Positions 1 through 6,589 of a stretch of DNA of 8,033 nucleotides are shown here, piece after piece. The first letter of the stretch is position 1, and every line of letters begins with the position of its first letter. The stretch covers positions 1 to 8,033 of the forward strand of contig JAEZIH010000077.1 in assembly GCA_023416055.1 (NCBI GenBank), given 5' to 3'. Both the position numbers and the translations under genes were made by a program. The stretch comes from Pseudomonadota bacterium. GTDB lineage: Bacteria > Pseudomonadota > Alphaproteobacteria > Caulobacterales > Caulobacteraceae. The notes beneath the pieces were generated by a model. It saw only the letters and a program-made list of their open reading frames with translations. It did no database searches and was not told the origin of the DNA.

Positions 1-651
1 GAGGCGACCGACGGCCTGATGAAGGCGCTGGGCATGGGGCAGGGCGACGCCGCCTTCTTCGCCGCCGGCGACCCGGCTGTGTTCTCGAAGTTCGCCGCCA
101 ACGCCCGCATCAAGCTCGGCCAGGACCTCGGCCTGATCTCGGACGACGAGTTCCGCTTCTGCTGGATCGTCGACTTCCCGATGTTCGAGTGGAACGAGGA
201 CGAGAAGCGCGTCGACTTCTCGCACAACCCCTTCTCCATGCCGCAGGGCGAGATGGAGGCCCTGACCGGCAAGGATCCGCTGGACGTGCTGGCCTACCAG
301 TACGACATCGTCTGCAACGGCTACGAGCTGTGCTCCGGGGCGATCCGGAACCACAAGGCCGAGATCATGCTCAAGGCCTTCGAGATCGCCGGTTACGACG
401 CCTCGGTGGTCGAGGAGCAGTTCGGCGGCATGCTCAACGCCTTCCGCTACGGCGCCCCGCCGCACGGCGGCCTGGCCCCGGGCATCGACCGCATCGTCAT
501 GCTGCTGGCCGGCGAGACCGCCATCCGCGAGGTCATCGCCTTCCCGCTGAACCAGCAGGGCCAGGATCTGCTGATGGGGGCTCCGGCCAATGTGCTGGAG
601 AAGCAGCTCAAGGAGCTGCACATCCGCCAGGCCCTGCCGCTGAAGGGCTGA
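1..651 (+). CDS. aspS: Aspartate-tRNA ligase, C-terminal part (5' end outside window)
   Basis: Cytoplasmic class II aminoacyl-tRNA synthetase that charges tRNA-Asp with aspartate using ATP. The frame is open from base 1, so the gene starts upstream. The visible 216 residues are roughly the last third of a protein usually near 600 residues. The fragment opens at the end of the bacterial GAD insertion ([14 protein letters not shown]), then runs into the catalytic core with DFPMFEW and SHNPFSMP, the [13 protein letters not shown] substrate-site strand, and class II motif 3 ([14 protein letters not shown], with its conserved Arg at fragment residue 164) followed by IREVIAFP. It ends with the [12 protein letters not shown] and LKELHIR segments typical of alphaproteobacterial AspRS. 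The TGA stop lies 6 bp before a strong hairpin. No frameshift is seen. Identity is firm; whether the enzyme also charges tRNA-Asn cannot be judged from this part. Confidence 0.97.
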   Translation, partial: EATDGLMKALGMGQGDAAFFAAGDPAVFSKFAANARIKLGQDLGLISDDEFRFCWIVDFPMFEWNEDEKRVDFSHNPFSMPQGEMEALTGKDPLDVLAYQYDIVCNGYELCSGAIRNHKAEIMLKAFEIAGYDASVVEEQFGGMLNAFRYGAPPHGGLAPGIDRIVMLLAGETAIREVIAFPLNQQGQDLLMGAPANVLEKQLKELHIRQALPLKG

Positions 652-657
652 ATTGAT

Positions 658-685
658 GAAGGCCCCGCTGTCCGACGGGGCCTTC
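658..685. terminator. Hairpin between convergent genes, probable bidirectional terminator
   Basis: A perfect 10-bp inverted repeat (GAAGGCCCCG / CGGGGCCTTC) with an 8-base loop sits between the aspS stop (651) and the stop of the leftward pentapeptide gene (688). The stem is GC-rich. Neither side has a proper run of T: the + side continues GATCAGCGG, and the - side continues ATCAATT. It fits a terminator serving both converging genes, but lacks the U-tract of a textbook intrinsic terminator, so its strength is uncertain. Confidence 0.65.
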
Positions 686-687
686 GA

Positions 688-1617
688 TCAGCGGCCGCTG
701 CTGGCGACCACGATATTGCGGACGCGCGGCGGCGTCGGCGGGCGCGGCGGCGCCGGCGGGGTCGGTGGCGCAGGGGCGACCCTCACGCCGCTCAGCCCGC
801 GGCAGACGCGGGGCGTCAGGTCGCCGGGCAGACGGGTGCTGGCGTCGCCACAGGCACGTCCGACCTGGGACTGGGTCAGGTTCCGGGCCCGCGACAGGTC
901 GGCGCCGCGGATGTCGGTCCGGTTCAGCTCCGCCCCGTCGAAGTCCGCGCCGGCGAAGGAGCCCCCGGTCAGCCGCGCCCCGTTCAGGGTCGCGCCCGAG
1001 AAGTCCGAGGAGCGGAAGTCGCCGTTGCTCAGGTTGGACATGCTGATGTCCGCCCCCGAGAAGTCGGCGCCGCGGGCGCGGACATTGGCCAGGGTGACGG
1101 CGACCAGCTCGGCGTCACTCAGGTCGGCCCCGCTCAGCACCGCCCCGTTCAGGTTGGCGCTGACCAGCTGGGCCCCGGACAGGTCGGCGTTCGAGAACTG
1201 GGCCCGCACCAGCGTCGCGCCCGAGGCGTCGACGCCCGCCAGGCTGGCCCCGCTGAAGTTAGCCCCGGTGAAGTTGGTCGCGGTCAGCGAGGCGCCGTCG
1301 AGGTCGGCCCGGCTGAAGTCGCTGCCCGAGAAGTTGGAACCCATCAGCTCGGCGCCGCGCAGGTCGGCTCCCACGAGGGTGGCGTTCAGGAAGCTCGCGC
1401 CATGGAAGGCGGCGCCGGTCAGGTCGCGGCCGGACAGTTCGCAGCGGTTGCAGGATCCGCCCAGCGACACCATTCGGGCCACGTCGCGATCCTGGAAACC
1501 GAACTGCAGCCGGACCTCGGCCGCCGCCGGCGTCGCCGCGAGGGCGGCCATCGCCGCTCCCGCCGCCAGACTGGCGGTCATGAGGCGACGGAACAGGGGC
1601 GAAGCGATCTGGGTCAC
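688..1617 (-). CDS. Exported pentapeptide-repeat protein, 37 repeats, four-cysteine caps and Pro-rich tail
   Basis: Predicted 309-residue exported protein; function unknown. Residues 1-33 look like a Sec signal peptide: FRR at 9-11, a hydrophobic Ala-rich stretch, and an AAA site before Glu34. A short segment with CNRC (Cys56, Cys59) leads into an unbroken run of 37 pentapeptides of the A(D/N)LxG type. Their central Leu/Phe/Ile fall every five residues from 61 to 241, broken only by Ala131 and Ala181. Such runs fold as a right-handed quadrilateral beta-helix, here about nine coils. A cap follows (LTQSQVGRACGD, with Cys256 and Cys272), then a Pro-rich tail from about 280 to 300. The start is GTG. 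It is preferred to the ATG at 1581 because it supplies the basic n-region, though neither has a clear ribosome binding site. The gene is a paralogue of the next leftward gene, 82 bp away. Confidence 0.85.
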   Translation of the reverse strand: MTQIASPLFRRLMTASLAAGAAMAALAATPAAAEVRLQFGFQDRDVARMVSLGGSCNRCELSGRDLTGAAFHGASFLNATLVGADLRGAELMGSNFSGSDFSRADLDGASLTATNFTGANFSGASLAGVDASGATLVRAQFSNADLSGAQLVSANLNGAVLSGADLSDAELVAVTLANVRARGADFSGADISMSNLSNGDFRSSDFSGATLNGARLTGGSFAGADFDGAELNRTDIRGADLSRARNLTQSQVGRACGDASTRLPGDLTPRVCRGLSGVRVAPAPPTPPAPPRPPTPPRVRNIVVASSGR

Positions 1618-1699
1618 GCTCTGGTTCTGCCTGCAAACCCCCGCGATCCCTACTTAAATCGCCGTAAGGTGGATGGCGCGGGTCGTTCAGCTTGGCCGT

Positions 1700-2194
1700 T
1701 CAGCAGTGGGGAATGCGCAACCCCGCCGGCAGCTGCGTCGCCTCGTCGCCGCAGGCCTGATTGAGCCGGCTCTGGGTCAGGCCGGTGGCGCGTTGAAGGG
1801 ACGCGCCGGCGAAGTTCGCGCCGCTCAGCGTCGCCCCGCTGAAGTTCGCCCCGTCAAGATAGGCCCCGACGAAACTGGCGTTGGTCAGGTTCGCGCCGGC
1901 GAAGCTGGAGCCCGAGAACACGCCGCCATAGGCCTCGACGTCGCGCAGGTCGGCGTTGTTGAAGCGGGTGCGGTTCATCACGCTCAGGCTCAGGTCGGCC
2001 TGCCGAAGTCGCGCTCCGCTCAGGTTCAGGCCCCGCGCCTGCAGGCCGGAGAAGTCGCCCTGGAACAGGTTGCACCCGGCGCAGCTGGCGCCGCCCCGCA
2101 CGCGGGCGATCTGCCCCGCATTCTGCGCCTCGACCGGTGCGGCGGTCGTGGCGAGGGCGGCGACGGCGAGGACGGTGGTCAGGATCGGCTTCAT
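1700..2194 (-). CDS. Exported pentapeptide-repeat protein, 19 repeats, four-cysteine caps
   Basis: Predicted 164-residue exported protein; function unknown. Residues 1-23 form a signal peptide (MKPIL, a hydrophobic core, and VEA before Gln24). CAGC (Cys38, Cys41) precedes 19 pentapeptides with central residues every five positions from 43 to 133, mostly Leu/Phe, with Ala53, Met73 and Ala88 as exceptions. The C-terminal cap (TGLTQSRLNQACGD, then QLPAGL and a terminal Cys164) matches the cap of the neighbouring 309-residue protein, including both cysteines (Cys148, Cys164 here). The pair are paralogues that differ in helix length; this one has no Pro-rich tail. An in-frame start at 2341 would extend it by 49 residues, but the ATG at 2194 gives a clean signal peptide and has a GGAGAG site. 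It lies 65 bp downstream of the NrdJ-like gene on the same strand, so the two could be co-transcribed. Confidence 0.87.
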   Translation of the reverse strand: MKPILTTVLAVAALATTAAPVEAQNAGQIARVRGGASCAGCNLFQGDFSGLQARGLNLSGARLRQADLSLSVMNRTRFNNADLRDVEAYGGVFSGSSFAGANLTNASFVGAYLDGANFSGATLSGANFAGASLQRATGLTQSRLNQACGDEATQLPAGLRIPHC

Positions 2195-2200
2195 GGCAGG

Positions 2201-2206
2201 CTCTCC
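2201..2206 (-). promoter_or_regulatory. Ribosome binding site GGAGAG
   Basis: On the - strand, GGAGAG lies 6 bases before the ATG at 2194. It decides the start of the 164-residue pentapeptide protein in favour of the ATG that opens the signal peptide, over the longer in-frame start at 2341. Confidence 0.7.
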
Positions 2207-2259
2207 GTGTCTCGCGGGACGGTGCAAGACCCACGCCAGCCTGACCGCAAATCCTTGAT

Positions 2260-4656
2260 TTATCCCTGCATCGACGGCGCGGCCCCGCAAGTGTCGCAGG
2301 TCCAGCCCGCTCCTCGCTGCTGCAGGGCGAAATCGCCGCACGACGGGCAGGCCACCGCCTCTGACGGCGCTGGAGGCGAGGTCGCCTCCGGGTCCCGCTT
2401 CTGGCCGAAGGGCAGCACGACGAGGTTGTCCGGCGCAGCCCCGCGCGCGAAGCCCTTCGAAATGAACCGCGCCGCCGGCACCGGCTCCGGGGCCTCCTCG
2501 CCCTGGCTCGCGCCCAGACCATCGGCGTTCAGGCCGTCCGGTTCGGCGTTGGCGAGTTCGTGACGGCCCAGATACGACACCCCCAGCTCGCGGAAGATAT
2601 AGTCCAGGATCGAGGTCGCCGACTTGATGGAGTCATTGCCCGTGACCCGCCCCGACGGCTCGAAGCGGGTGAAGACGAAGGCGTCGACGAACCGCTCCAG
2701 CGGCACGCCGTACTGCAGGCCCATGGAGACGGCGATGGCGAAATTGTTCATCAGCGAACGGAAGGCGGCGCCTTCCTTGTGCATGTCGATGAAGATCTCG
2801 CCGAGCTCGCCGTCCTCGTATTCGCCGGTGTGGATGTACACCTTGTGCCCGCCGACCGCGGCCTTTTGGATATAGCCCTTGCGCCGGTCGGGCAGCTTCC
2901 GCCGGGTGCGATCGCGCTCGACGACCTTCTCAACGACGCGTTCGACGGCGCGCGTCTCCGGTTCGGGGCGGCGCTCGCGCGGCGACTCAGCGGCGGGCAG
3001 GTCCAGCCAGCGTCCGGCAGGCGGCGAAAGCCTCCGCAGGCGGACTGCGCGACGGCCTTCACGGGCAGCGTCGCCGAGAAGCCGCGCCGCCTGGGCCGGA
3101 CTGGTCCTCCAGTCCAGCTCGACGGGCGTTGTGTCGGGCGCGAGGCTGTGAGGCTCCACTGCCCGGCGCAAGCGCGCCTCGAAGCCGGCCGGGTCGGCCA
3201 GAACGGGTCCCAGGACTTCCGGCGCTTGCCAGAAGGACAGATCGCTCCGGCCGAACGCCCACGCCGTGGCGGCAGCGATATCCTCGGGGCTAAAACCGAG
3301 GCGGATCAACAGCGAACCCTCGAAGCCGTCCTCCACCCCGAGCACGTCCCGTACGAAGCCGGCGTCCAGCACCGGAGCGCGGAAGGCGTCTTCCAGCCGT
3401 TCGACCTGTCCGAGCGCCGATTCGATGGCCTCAAGCTCGACGTCGGTCAGGCCGCGAGCGCGCAGGACGGCGTGGTCGATGCCCGGAGCCTCCGCCAGCG
3501 TGCGACGCCCCAGCAGATGACGCTCCGCCGATTCGAGATCGCCGCCTGCTCTGACGATGGCGGCGGCGACGGACGGCCGGAGGCGACGTGCGATCTGACC
3601 GTCGGCCGTCTCGAAGACGTCCAGCGGAGCCAGTGGCGTCAGACCCAACCGGAGGGCGGCCTCGGGGTCGTCGACGAAGAGGCGGCACGGGCGCAGGCCG
3701 GCGACGACCGCGGCCAGGTCCGCTGCGACCGCTTCGGCATCCGCCGCGTCGTCCGCCAGCACCAGGTCGGCCAGTCCGCCCAGGCCCACAGACAGCGGCG
3801 CCTCTCCGCAGGCCTGGGCCCACAGCTGGACCACGGCGGTCAGGGCGGGGCCGAACTGGTCGCCGGCGAGGTCGTGCAGCCGCGGAAGGGAGATCAGAAC
3901 GGCCAGGCCCTCGGACGCCTGCAGCAGGGCGTCGGCGGTCTCGGGGTCGAAGGTCAGGATCAGGTCGCCGTCGACGGCGCCCTCGGCGGCCAGCTGCGCG
4001 ACCGGCGCGCCCGAGGCGACCAGCTCCCGGTCGGCCACGGCCACCATGGGGCTGTAGCGGGGCTCGGGCAGGGTGGCCAGCTCGACGGTTTCCCCGGCCA
4101 CGACTCGCGCGATGTCGGCGTCCGATGCGCCGGCCTGGCGGGCGGCGAGGGCCGCGCGTCCGAGGGCCGGATTCCGCGCCGGATCGGCGCAGTCGGCGGC
4201 GGGCCCCTCGCACCGGCTTACGGCATCGGCGACGCCCTGCAGGGCGCGGGCGACGGCGTCCACCGCCTGGGACGCCAGCCGCCCCGCGCGCCGCTGAGCC
4301 ATTTCTGCTCGCAACCGACGGGTCGCGGCCAGGTCGGCCAGGTTCAGTTGATCGCCCTCTATGGGGGGAACGGCCGCTGGCGTCGCCACCCCGAGGGTGA
4401 GGATGGCGGCCATCTCGTCGGTCGCCCGCTGCGGCAGGCAGAAGCGACGGGCGAACGCCTTGACCGCCTCGCCAACGGGATCGCGGGCGTCCGGCGACAC
4501 GCCCTCCGCCTCCGCCCAGTCCAGCCACGCCTCGAGCTGGACGTCTGACCAGAAGTCAGGCGCGGGGACGGCGACGATGCGGTCCGGGCGCTCGATTTCG
4601 CGCACCGGGCGACGGAGCAGGGCGGCGAGCAGGGCGAAGCGGAATGACGGTCGCAT
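2260..4656 (-). CDS. NrdJ-like TSCPD/zinc-ribbon protein, probable degenerate class II ribonucleotide reductase paralogue
   Basis: Predicted 798-residue cytoplasmic protein, shorter than alphaproteobacterial B12-dependent NrdJ (about 1200). The C-terminal part is strongly NrdJ-like. From 587 come [13 protein letters not shown] and [16 protein letters not shown], then [60 protein letters not shown], and [16 protein letters not shown] zinc ribbon ends it (Cys770-x2-Cys773 and Cys787-x2-Cys790). Residues about 398-469 ([14 protein letters not shown] to DVLGVED to [11 protein letters not shown]) resemble a segment found within alphaproteobacterial NrdJ. Residues 160-330 are only vaguely like its core. 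The NPCxE motif carrying the catalytic cysteine and glutamate is absent; the other cysteines (73, 149, 156, 283, 324) sit in no recognisable reductase motif. It is therefore inferred to be a pseudo-enzyme, perhaps regulatory or structural. Residues 560-586 are a charged linker. The ATG at 4656 is preferred to a TTG at 4743 that would add 29 residues; its ribosome binding site is weak (GAG, 7 bases away). Confidence 0.8.
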   Translation of the reverse strand: MRPSFRFALLAALLRRPVREIERPDRIVAVPAPDFWSDVQLEAWLDWAEAEGVSPDARDPVGEAVKAFARRFCLPQRATDEMAAILTLGVATPAAVPPIEGDQLNLADLAATRRLRAEMAQRRAGRLASQAVDAVARALQGVADAVSRCEGPAADCADPARNPALGRAALAARQAGASDADIARVVAGETVELATLPEPRYSPMVAVADRELVASGAPVAQLAAEGAVDGDLILTFDPETADALLQASEGLAVLISLPRLHDLAGDQFGPALTAVVQLWAQACGEAPLSVGLGGLADLVLADDAADAEAVAADLAAVVAGLRPCRLFVDDPEAALRLGLTPLAPLDVFETADGQIARRLRPSVAAAIVRAGGDLESAERHLLGRRTLAEAPGIDHAVLRARGLTDVELEAIESALGQVERLEDAFRAPVLDAGFVRDVLGVEDGFEGSLLIRLGFSPEDIAAATAWAFGRSDLSFWQAPEVLGPVLADPAGFEARLRRAVEPHSLAPDTTPVELDWRTSPAQAARLLGDAAREGRRAVRLRRLSPPAGRWLDLPAAESPRERRPEPETRAVERVVEKVVERDRTRRKLPDRRKGYIQKAAVGGHKVYIHTGEYEDGELGEIFIDMHKEGAAFRSLMNNFAIAVSMGLQYGVPLERFVDAFVFTRFEPSGRVTGNDSIKSATSILDYIFRELGVSYLGRHELANAEPDGLNADGLGASQGEEAPEPVPAARFISKGFARGAAPDNLVVLPFGQKRDPEATSPPAPSEAVACPSCGDFALQQRGAGWTCDTCGAAPSMQG

Positions 4657-4826
4657 GGGCGGTCTCGGCAAGGCTTGGCCAATGCTAGACCGCCTGCCGC
4701 AGAGCGCAATAAATCTGGCGGGTGCGAGTAGGATTACCCCCAAGATGTTGAGGTTCGGCCAGCGATCGGCGCGCTGGACGGAACGCTCCCGGGTTTCTAT
4801 GATCGGCCGACGTCGCGGACCTCCCG
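4657..4826. other. Divergent intergenic region
   Basis: This 170-bp gap lies between the leftward NrdJ-like gene and the rightward NDUFA12 homologue and must hold the promoters of both, unless the leftward gene starts at the TTG at 4743. A rightward promoter candidate is visible at 4775-4803. For the leftward gene, the AT-richer patch around 4707-4715 (ATTTATTGC on the - strand) is the only -10-like stretch I see, and no convincing -35 pairs with it. Confidence 0.5.
4775..4803 (+). promoter_or_regulatory. Candidate housekeeping promoter of the NDUFA12-DUF2155 pair
   Basis: TGGACG (4775-4780) and TATGAT (4798-4803) are separated by exactly 17 bases. They match the sigma-70 consensus at 4/6 and 5/6 positions. 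Transcription would start near 4810, leaving a leader of only about 17 bases before the ATG at 4827. There is no obvious Shine-Dalgarno sequence in that leader. Confidence 0.45.
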
Positions 4827-5249
4827 ATGCGACTCCTGAAAGAGTGGATTTCCAACGTGCTAGGCAAGATCTTCGGCTGGACCAGCGGCGCGACCATCGG
4901 CACCCTGTTCACCATCGCCAAGCGCGGCCAGCTGGTCGGCACGGATGAGTTCGGCAACCGCTACTACCTGGCGCGCGACGCCCGCAGCTACGACGGCCGC
5001 CGTCGGCGCTGGGTGGTCTACAACGGCTACGCCGACGCCTCGAAGGTGCCGCCGGACTGGCACGGCTGGCTGCACTACACCGTCGACGAGCCCCCGACCG
5101 AGCGTCCGCTGCCGCGCCGCGCCTGGGAGAAGGACCACCTGCCCAACCTGACCGGCACGCCGATGGCGTGGCGGCCGCAGGGTTCGCTGGCGGCCGAGGG
5201 GCGTCGACCCGCCGCGACCGGCGACTACGAGGCTTGGCGTCCGGAATGA
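4827..5249 (+). CDS. NDUFA12-family complex I accessory subunit
   Basis: A 140-residue homologue of the mitochondrial complex I accessory subunit NDUFA12 (B17.2), one of the few supernumerary subunits that alphaproteobacteria share with mitochondria. It is expected to bind the peripheral arm of NADH:ubiquinone oxidoreductase on the cytoplasmic side. Family landmarks appear in order: a short N-terminal amphipathic segment ([18 protein letters not shown]), [16 protein letters not shown] (33-47), [20 protein letters not shown] (60-79), [11 protein letters not shown] (80-90), and [17 protein letters not shown] (104-120), then a short variable tail. Length is normal for bacterial members. It is the first gene of a two-gene unit with DUF2155, whose start codon overlaps its stop (ATGA). 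No nuo structural gene lies in the window, so it sits apart from the main complex I operon. The conserved motifs make the family call firm; the role is taken from the family. Confidence 0.93.
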   Translation: MRLLKEWISNVLGKIFGWTSGATIGTLFTIAKRGQLVGTDEFGNRYYLARDARSYDGRRRRWVVYNGYADASKVPPDWHGWLHYTVDEPPTERPLPRRAWEKDHLPNLTGTPMAWRPQGSLAAEGRRPAATGDYEAWRPE

Positions 5250-5923
5250 GCCGCAAGGGCGCCATCCTCGGAGGCGTGACGGCGCTGGCTGTGCTGGCGT
5301 CGGGCGTCGTCGTGGCCTCGGCGCTTAACGACCTGCCGCAGGACGCCCGGCCGATCGATCCGACGGCCGAATTGAACCGGCAGCAGACGCCACAGCCTCC
5401 GACGCCCGCTCCCGTGGTGCCTCAGGAGCCTGCGCCCGAGGCCGAGCCCGCGCCGGCGCGGCCGGTGCCCATCACGCCGCCGGCTCCCGTGGTCGTCATC
5501 GCCGAACAACCCCCGGCCGCCAGCGAGTCCGCCGAGGCTGAAAAGCGGGCGGAGGAGCGCCCCGCGCCGACGCCGGCTGCGGACACGGCTCCGGGTCGCC
5601 GCCAGCGTGGGCGGATCGCCATCGTCGAGGCCGTGGACAAGATCACCGCCGAAACCATGCGTTTCGAGGTCGAGGTCGGCGGCCGCCCGGTGCGTTTCCA
5701 GAAGTCGCTGATCTTCACCGCCCGGGCCTGCGAGATGTCGGCGTCGGACGAGCTGGTGCCGGATTCGATCGCCTATCTCGAGGTCAGTCTGCAGCCGCGT
5801 GGGGTGCTTCAGGCGTCCGAGCCGCGGCAGATCTTCCGGGGCTGGATGTTCGCCTCGGCGCCGGCCGTCAACGGTCTTCAGCACCCGGTTTATGACGCTT
5901 GGGTAGTGGGCTGCAAGGCGTAG
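5246..5923 (+). CDS. DUF2155 domain protein with N-terminal membrane anchor or signal peptide
   Basis: A 225-residue predicted envelope protein of the uncharacterised DUF2155 family. Residues 1-27 have a basic n-region (SRK) and a hydrophobic stretch, either a signal peptide or an anchor. Residues 45-118 are a low-complexity Pro/Ala/Glu linker. The DUF2155 domain spans about 122-224 and shows [40 protein letters not shown], and [20 protein letters not shown] followed by YDAWVVGCK. Cys162 and Cys223, the only cysteines, lie at conserved family positions and could pair as a disulphide in the periplasm. The ATG at 5246 overlaps the NDUFA12 stop by 4 bp, implying translational coupling; an upstream in-frame ATG at 5168 would add 26 non-conserved Arg/Gly-rich residues inside the previous gene and is rejected. 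The 3' end overlaps the opposing aat gene by 34 bp. The molecular function is unknown. Confidence 0.9.
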   Translation: MSRKGAILGGVTALAVLASGVVVASALNDLPQDARPIDPTAELNRQQTPQPPTPAPVVPQEPAPEAEPAPARPVPITPPAPVVVIAEQPPAASESAEAEKRAEERPAPTPAADTAPGRRQRGRIAIVEAVDKITAETMRFEVEVGGRPVRFQKSLIFTARACEMSASDELVPDSIAYLEVSLQPRGVLQASEPRQIFRGWMFASAPAVNGLQHPVYDAWVVGCKA

Positions 5924-6585
5924 GCGACCGCGTCGTTCCCTGACATCGGTTCGAACAGGGCGGATATGTCGGGGACTACGGGACGCGCCGCCTGCAGCAG
6001 CCTGAGATAGGTCGACTGCGGGGTCTCCACCGCTCCGAACTGGCCCAGATGGGCGGTCAGGAACTGGGCGTCCAGCAGCCGCCAGCCGCCGCGCTTCAGC
6101 CGCGCCACCAGATGGACAAGCGCGACCTTGGAGGCGTCCCGCTCGCGGCTGAACATGCTTTCTCCGAAGAAGGCGCCGCCGAGGGTGACGCCGTAGAGGC
6201 CTCCCGCCAGGCGCTCGTCGCGCCAGCACTCGATGGAGTGGGCGTGACCGCGCGCGTGGAGTTCGCCGTACAGGCGGCGGATGGGGGCGTTGATCCAGCT
6301 GTCCTCGCGGTCGGGCGCGGCGGCTGCGCAGGCCTCGACCACGGCGTCGAAGGCGGTGTTGACCCGCACCTCGAAGGCGTCGCTGCGCACGGTGCGACGC
6401 AGTCTGGACGGGACGTGGAAGCCGTCCAGGGGGATGACGCCGCGCTGGTCGGGCTCGACCAGGAATATCCGCGGATCGTCGCGAGCCTCGCCCATCGGGA
6501 AGACGCCGGAGGCGTAGCAGTTCAGCAGCTGGTCGGGACCGAAGCCGCCGAACGGCCCGCTGGCGCTGAACTCCGGCTCCTCCAC
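5890..6585 (-). CDS. aat: Leucyl/phenylalanyl-tRNA-protein transferase
   Basis: Cytoplasmic enzyme that moves Leu or Phe from aminoacyl-tRNA to the N-terminal Arg or Lys of proteins, making them substrates for ClpS/ClpAP (the N-degron pathway). With the chosen start it has 231 residues, normal for the family. Landmarks are [14 protein letters not shown] (21-33), [20 protein letters not shown] (97-116), SIECW (117-121), [19 protein letters not shown] (129-147), and [20 protein letters not shown] (170-189). In the last of these, Asp172 and Gln174 match the catalytic pair Asp186/Gln188 of the E. coli enzyme. The start is GTG at 6585, four bases after the accC stop; a longer frame from 6714 lies inside accC and encodes non-conserved sequence. 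No strong ribosome binding site is seen at this start, so translation may depend on ribosomes finishing accC. Third gene of the accB-accC-aat series. Confidence 0.93.
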   Translation of the reverse strand: MEEPEFSASGPFGGFGPDQLLNCYASGVFPMGEARDDPRIFLVEPDQRGVIPLDGFHVPSRLRRTVRSDAFEVRVNTAFDAVVEACAAAAPDREDSWINAPIRRLYGELHARGHAHSIECWRDERLAGGLYGVTLGGAFFGESMFSRERDASKVALVHLVARLKRGGWRLLDAQFLTAHLGQFGAVETPQSTYLRLLQAARPVVPDISALFEPMSGNDAVAYALQPTTQAS

Positions 6586-6589
6586 CGCG

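Noticed and set aside
688..1437. 15-base periodic DNA that could look like a tandem repeat or CRISPR-like array
   Set aside because: The period is five codons of pentapeptide repeats with degenerate sequence. There are no identical repeats or unique spacers.
653..1657. A 334-codon + strand frame with a repeated SAPxK/APxK pattern
   Set aside because: It is the mirror image of the pentapeptide codons of the - strand gene. The periodicity is inherited, and it has no signal or family match.
1684..1704. Direct repeat CGTTCAGC, two copies 13 bp apart at the end of the shorter pentapeptide gene
   Set aside because: Eight bases repeated once is weak, and one copy is part of the stop codon region. 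No insertion or attachment-site context is seen.
688..2194. Qnr/MfpA-type quinolone resistance (gyrase protection) for the pentapeptide proteins
   Set aside because: Both have signal peptides and cysteine caps, so they are predicted to leave the cytoplasm, where gyrase is.
2195..2341. A longer start for the 164-residue pentapeptide protein at 2341
   Set aside because: It would place 49 Arg-rich residues before an obvious signal peptide and run into the end of the NrdJ-like gene. A good GGAGAG site supports the ATG at 2194.
2560..4548. A 662-codon open frame on the + strand, antisense to the NrdJ-like gene
   Set aside because: GC-rich genes often leave the opposite strand open. The product is low in recognisable motifs, while the - strand protein has clear NrdJ motifs over the same bases.
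4684..4691. GCTAGACC on the + strand, close to the alphaproteobacterial -10 consensus GCTANAWC
   Set aside because: No acceptable -35 lies upstream at the right distance, and it is over 130 bp from the NDUFA12 start. The TGGACG/TATGAT pair at 4775-4803 is better placed.
2260..4743. Calling the gene a functional vitamin B12-dependent ribonucleotide reductase
   Set aside because: The NPCxE motif and other core reductase motifs are missing, and the protein is far shorter than NrdJ. Only the C-terminal region and one internal segment match.
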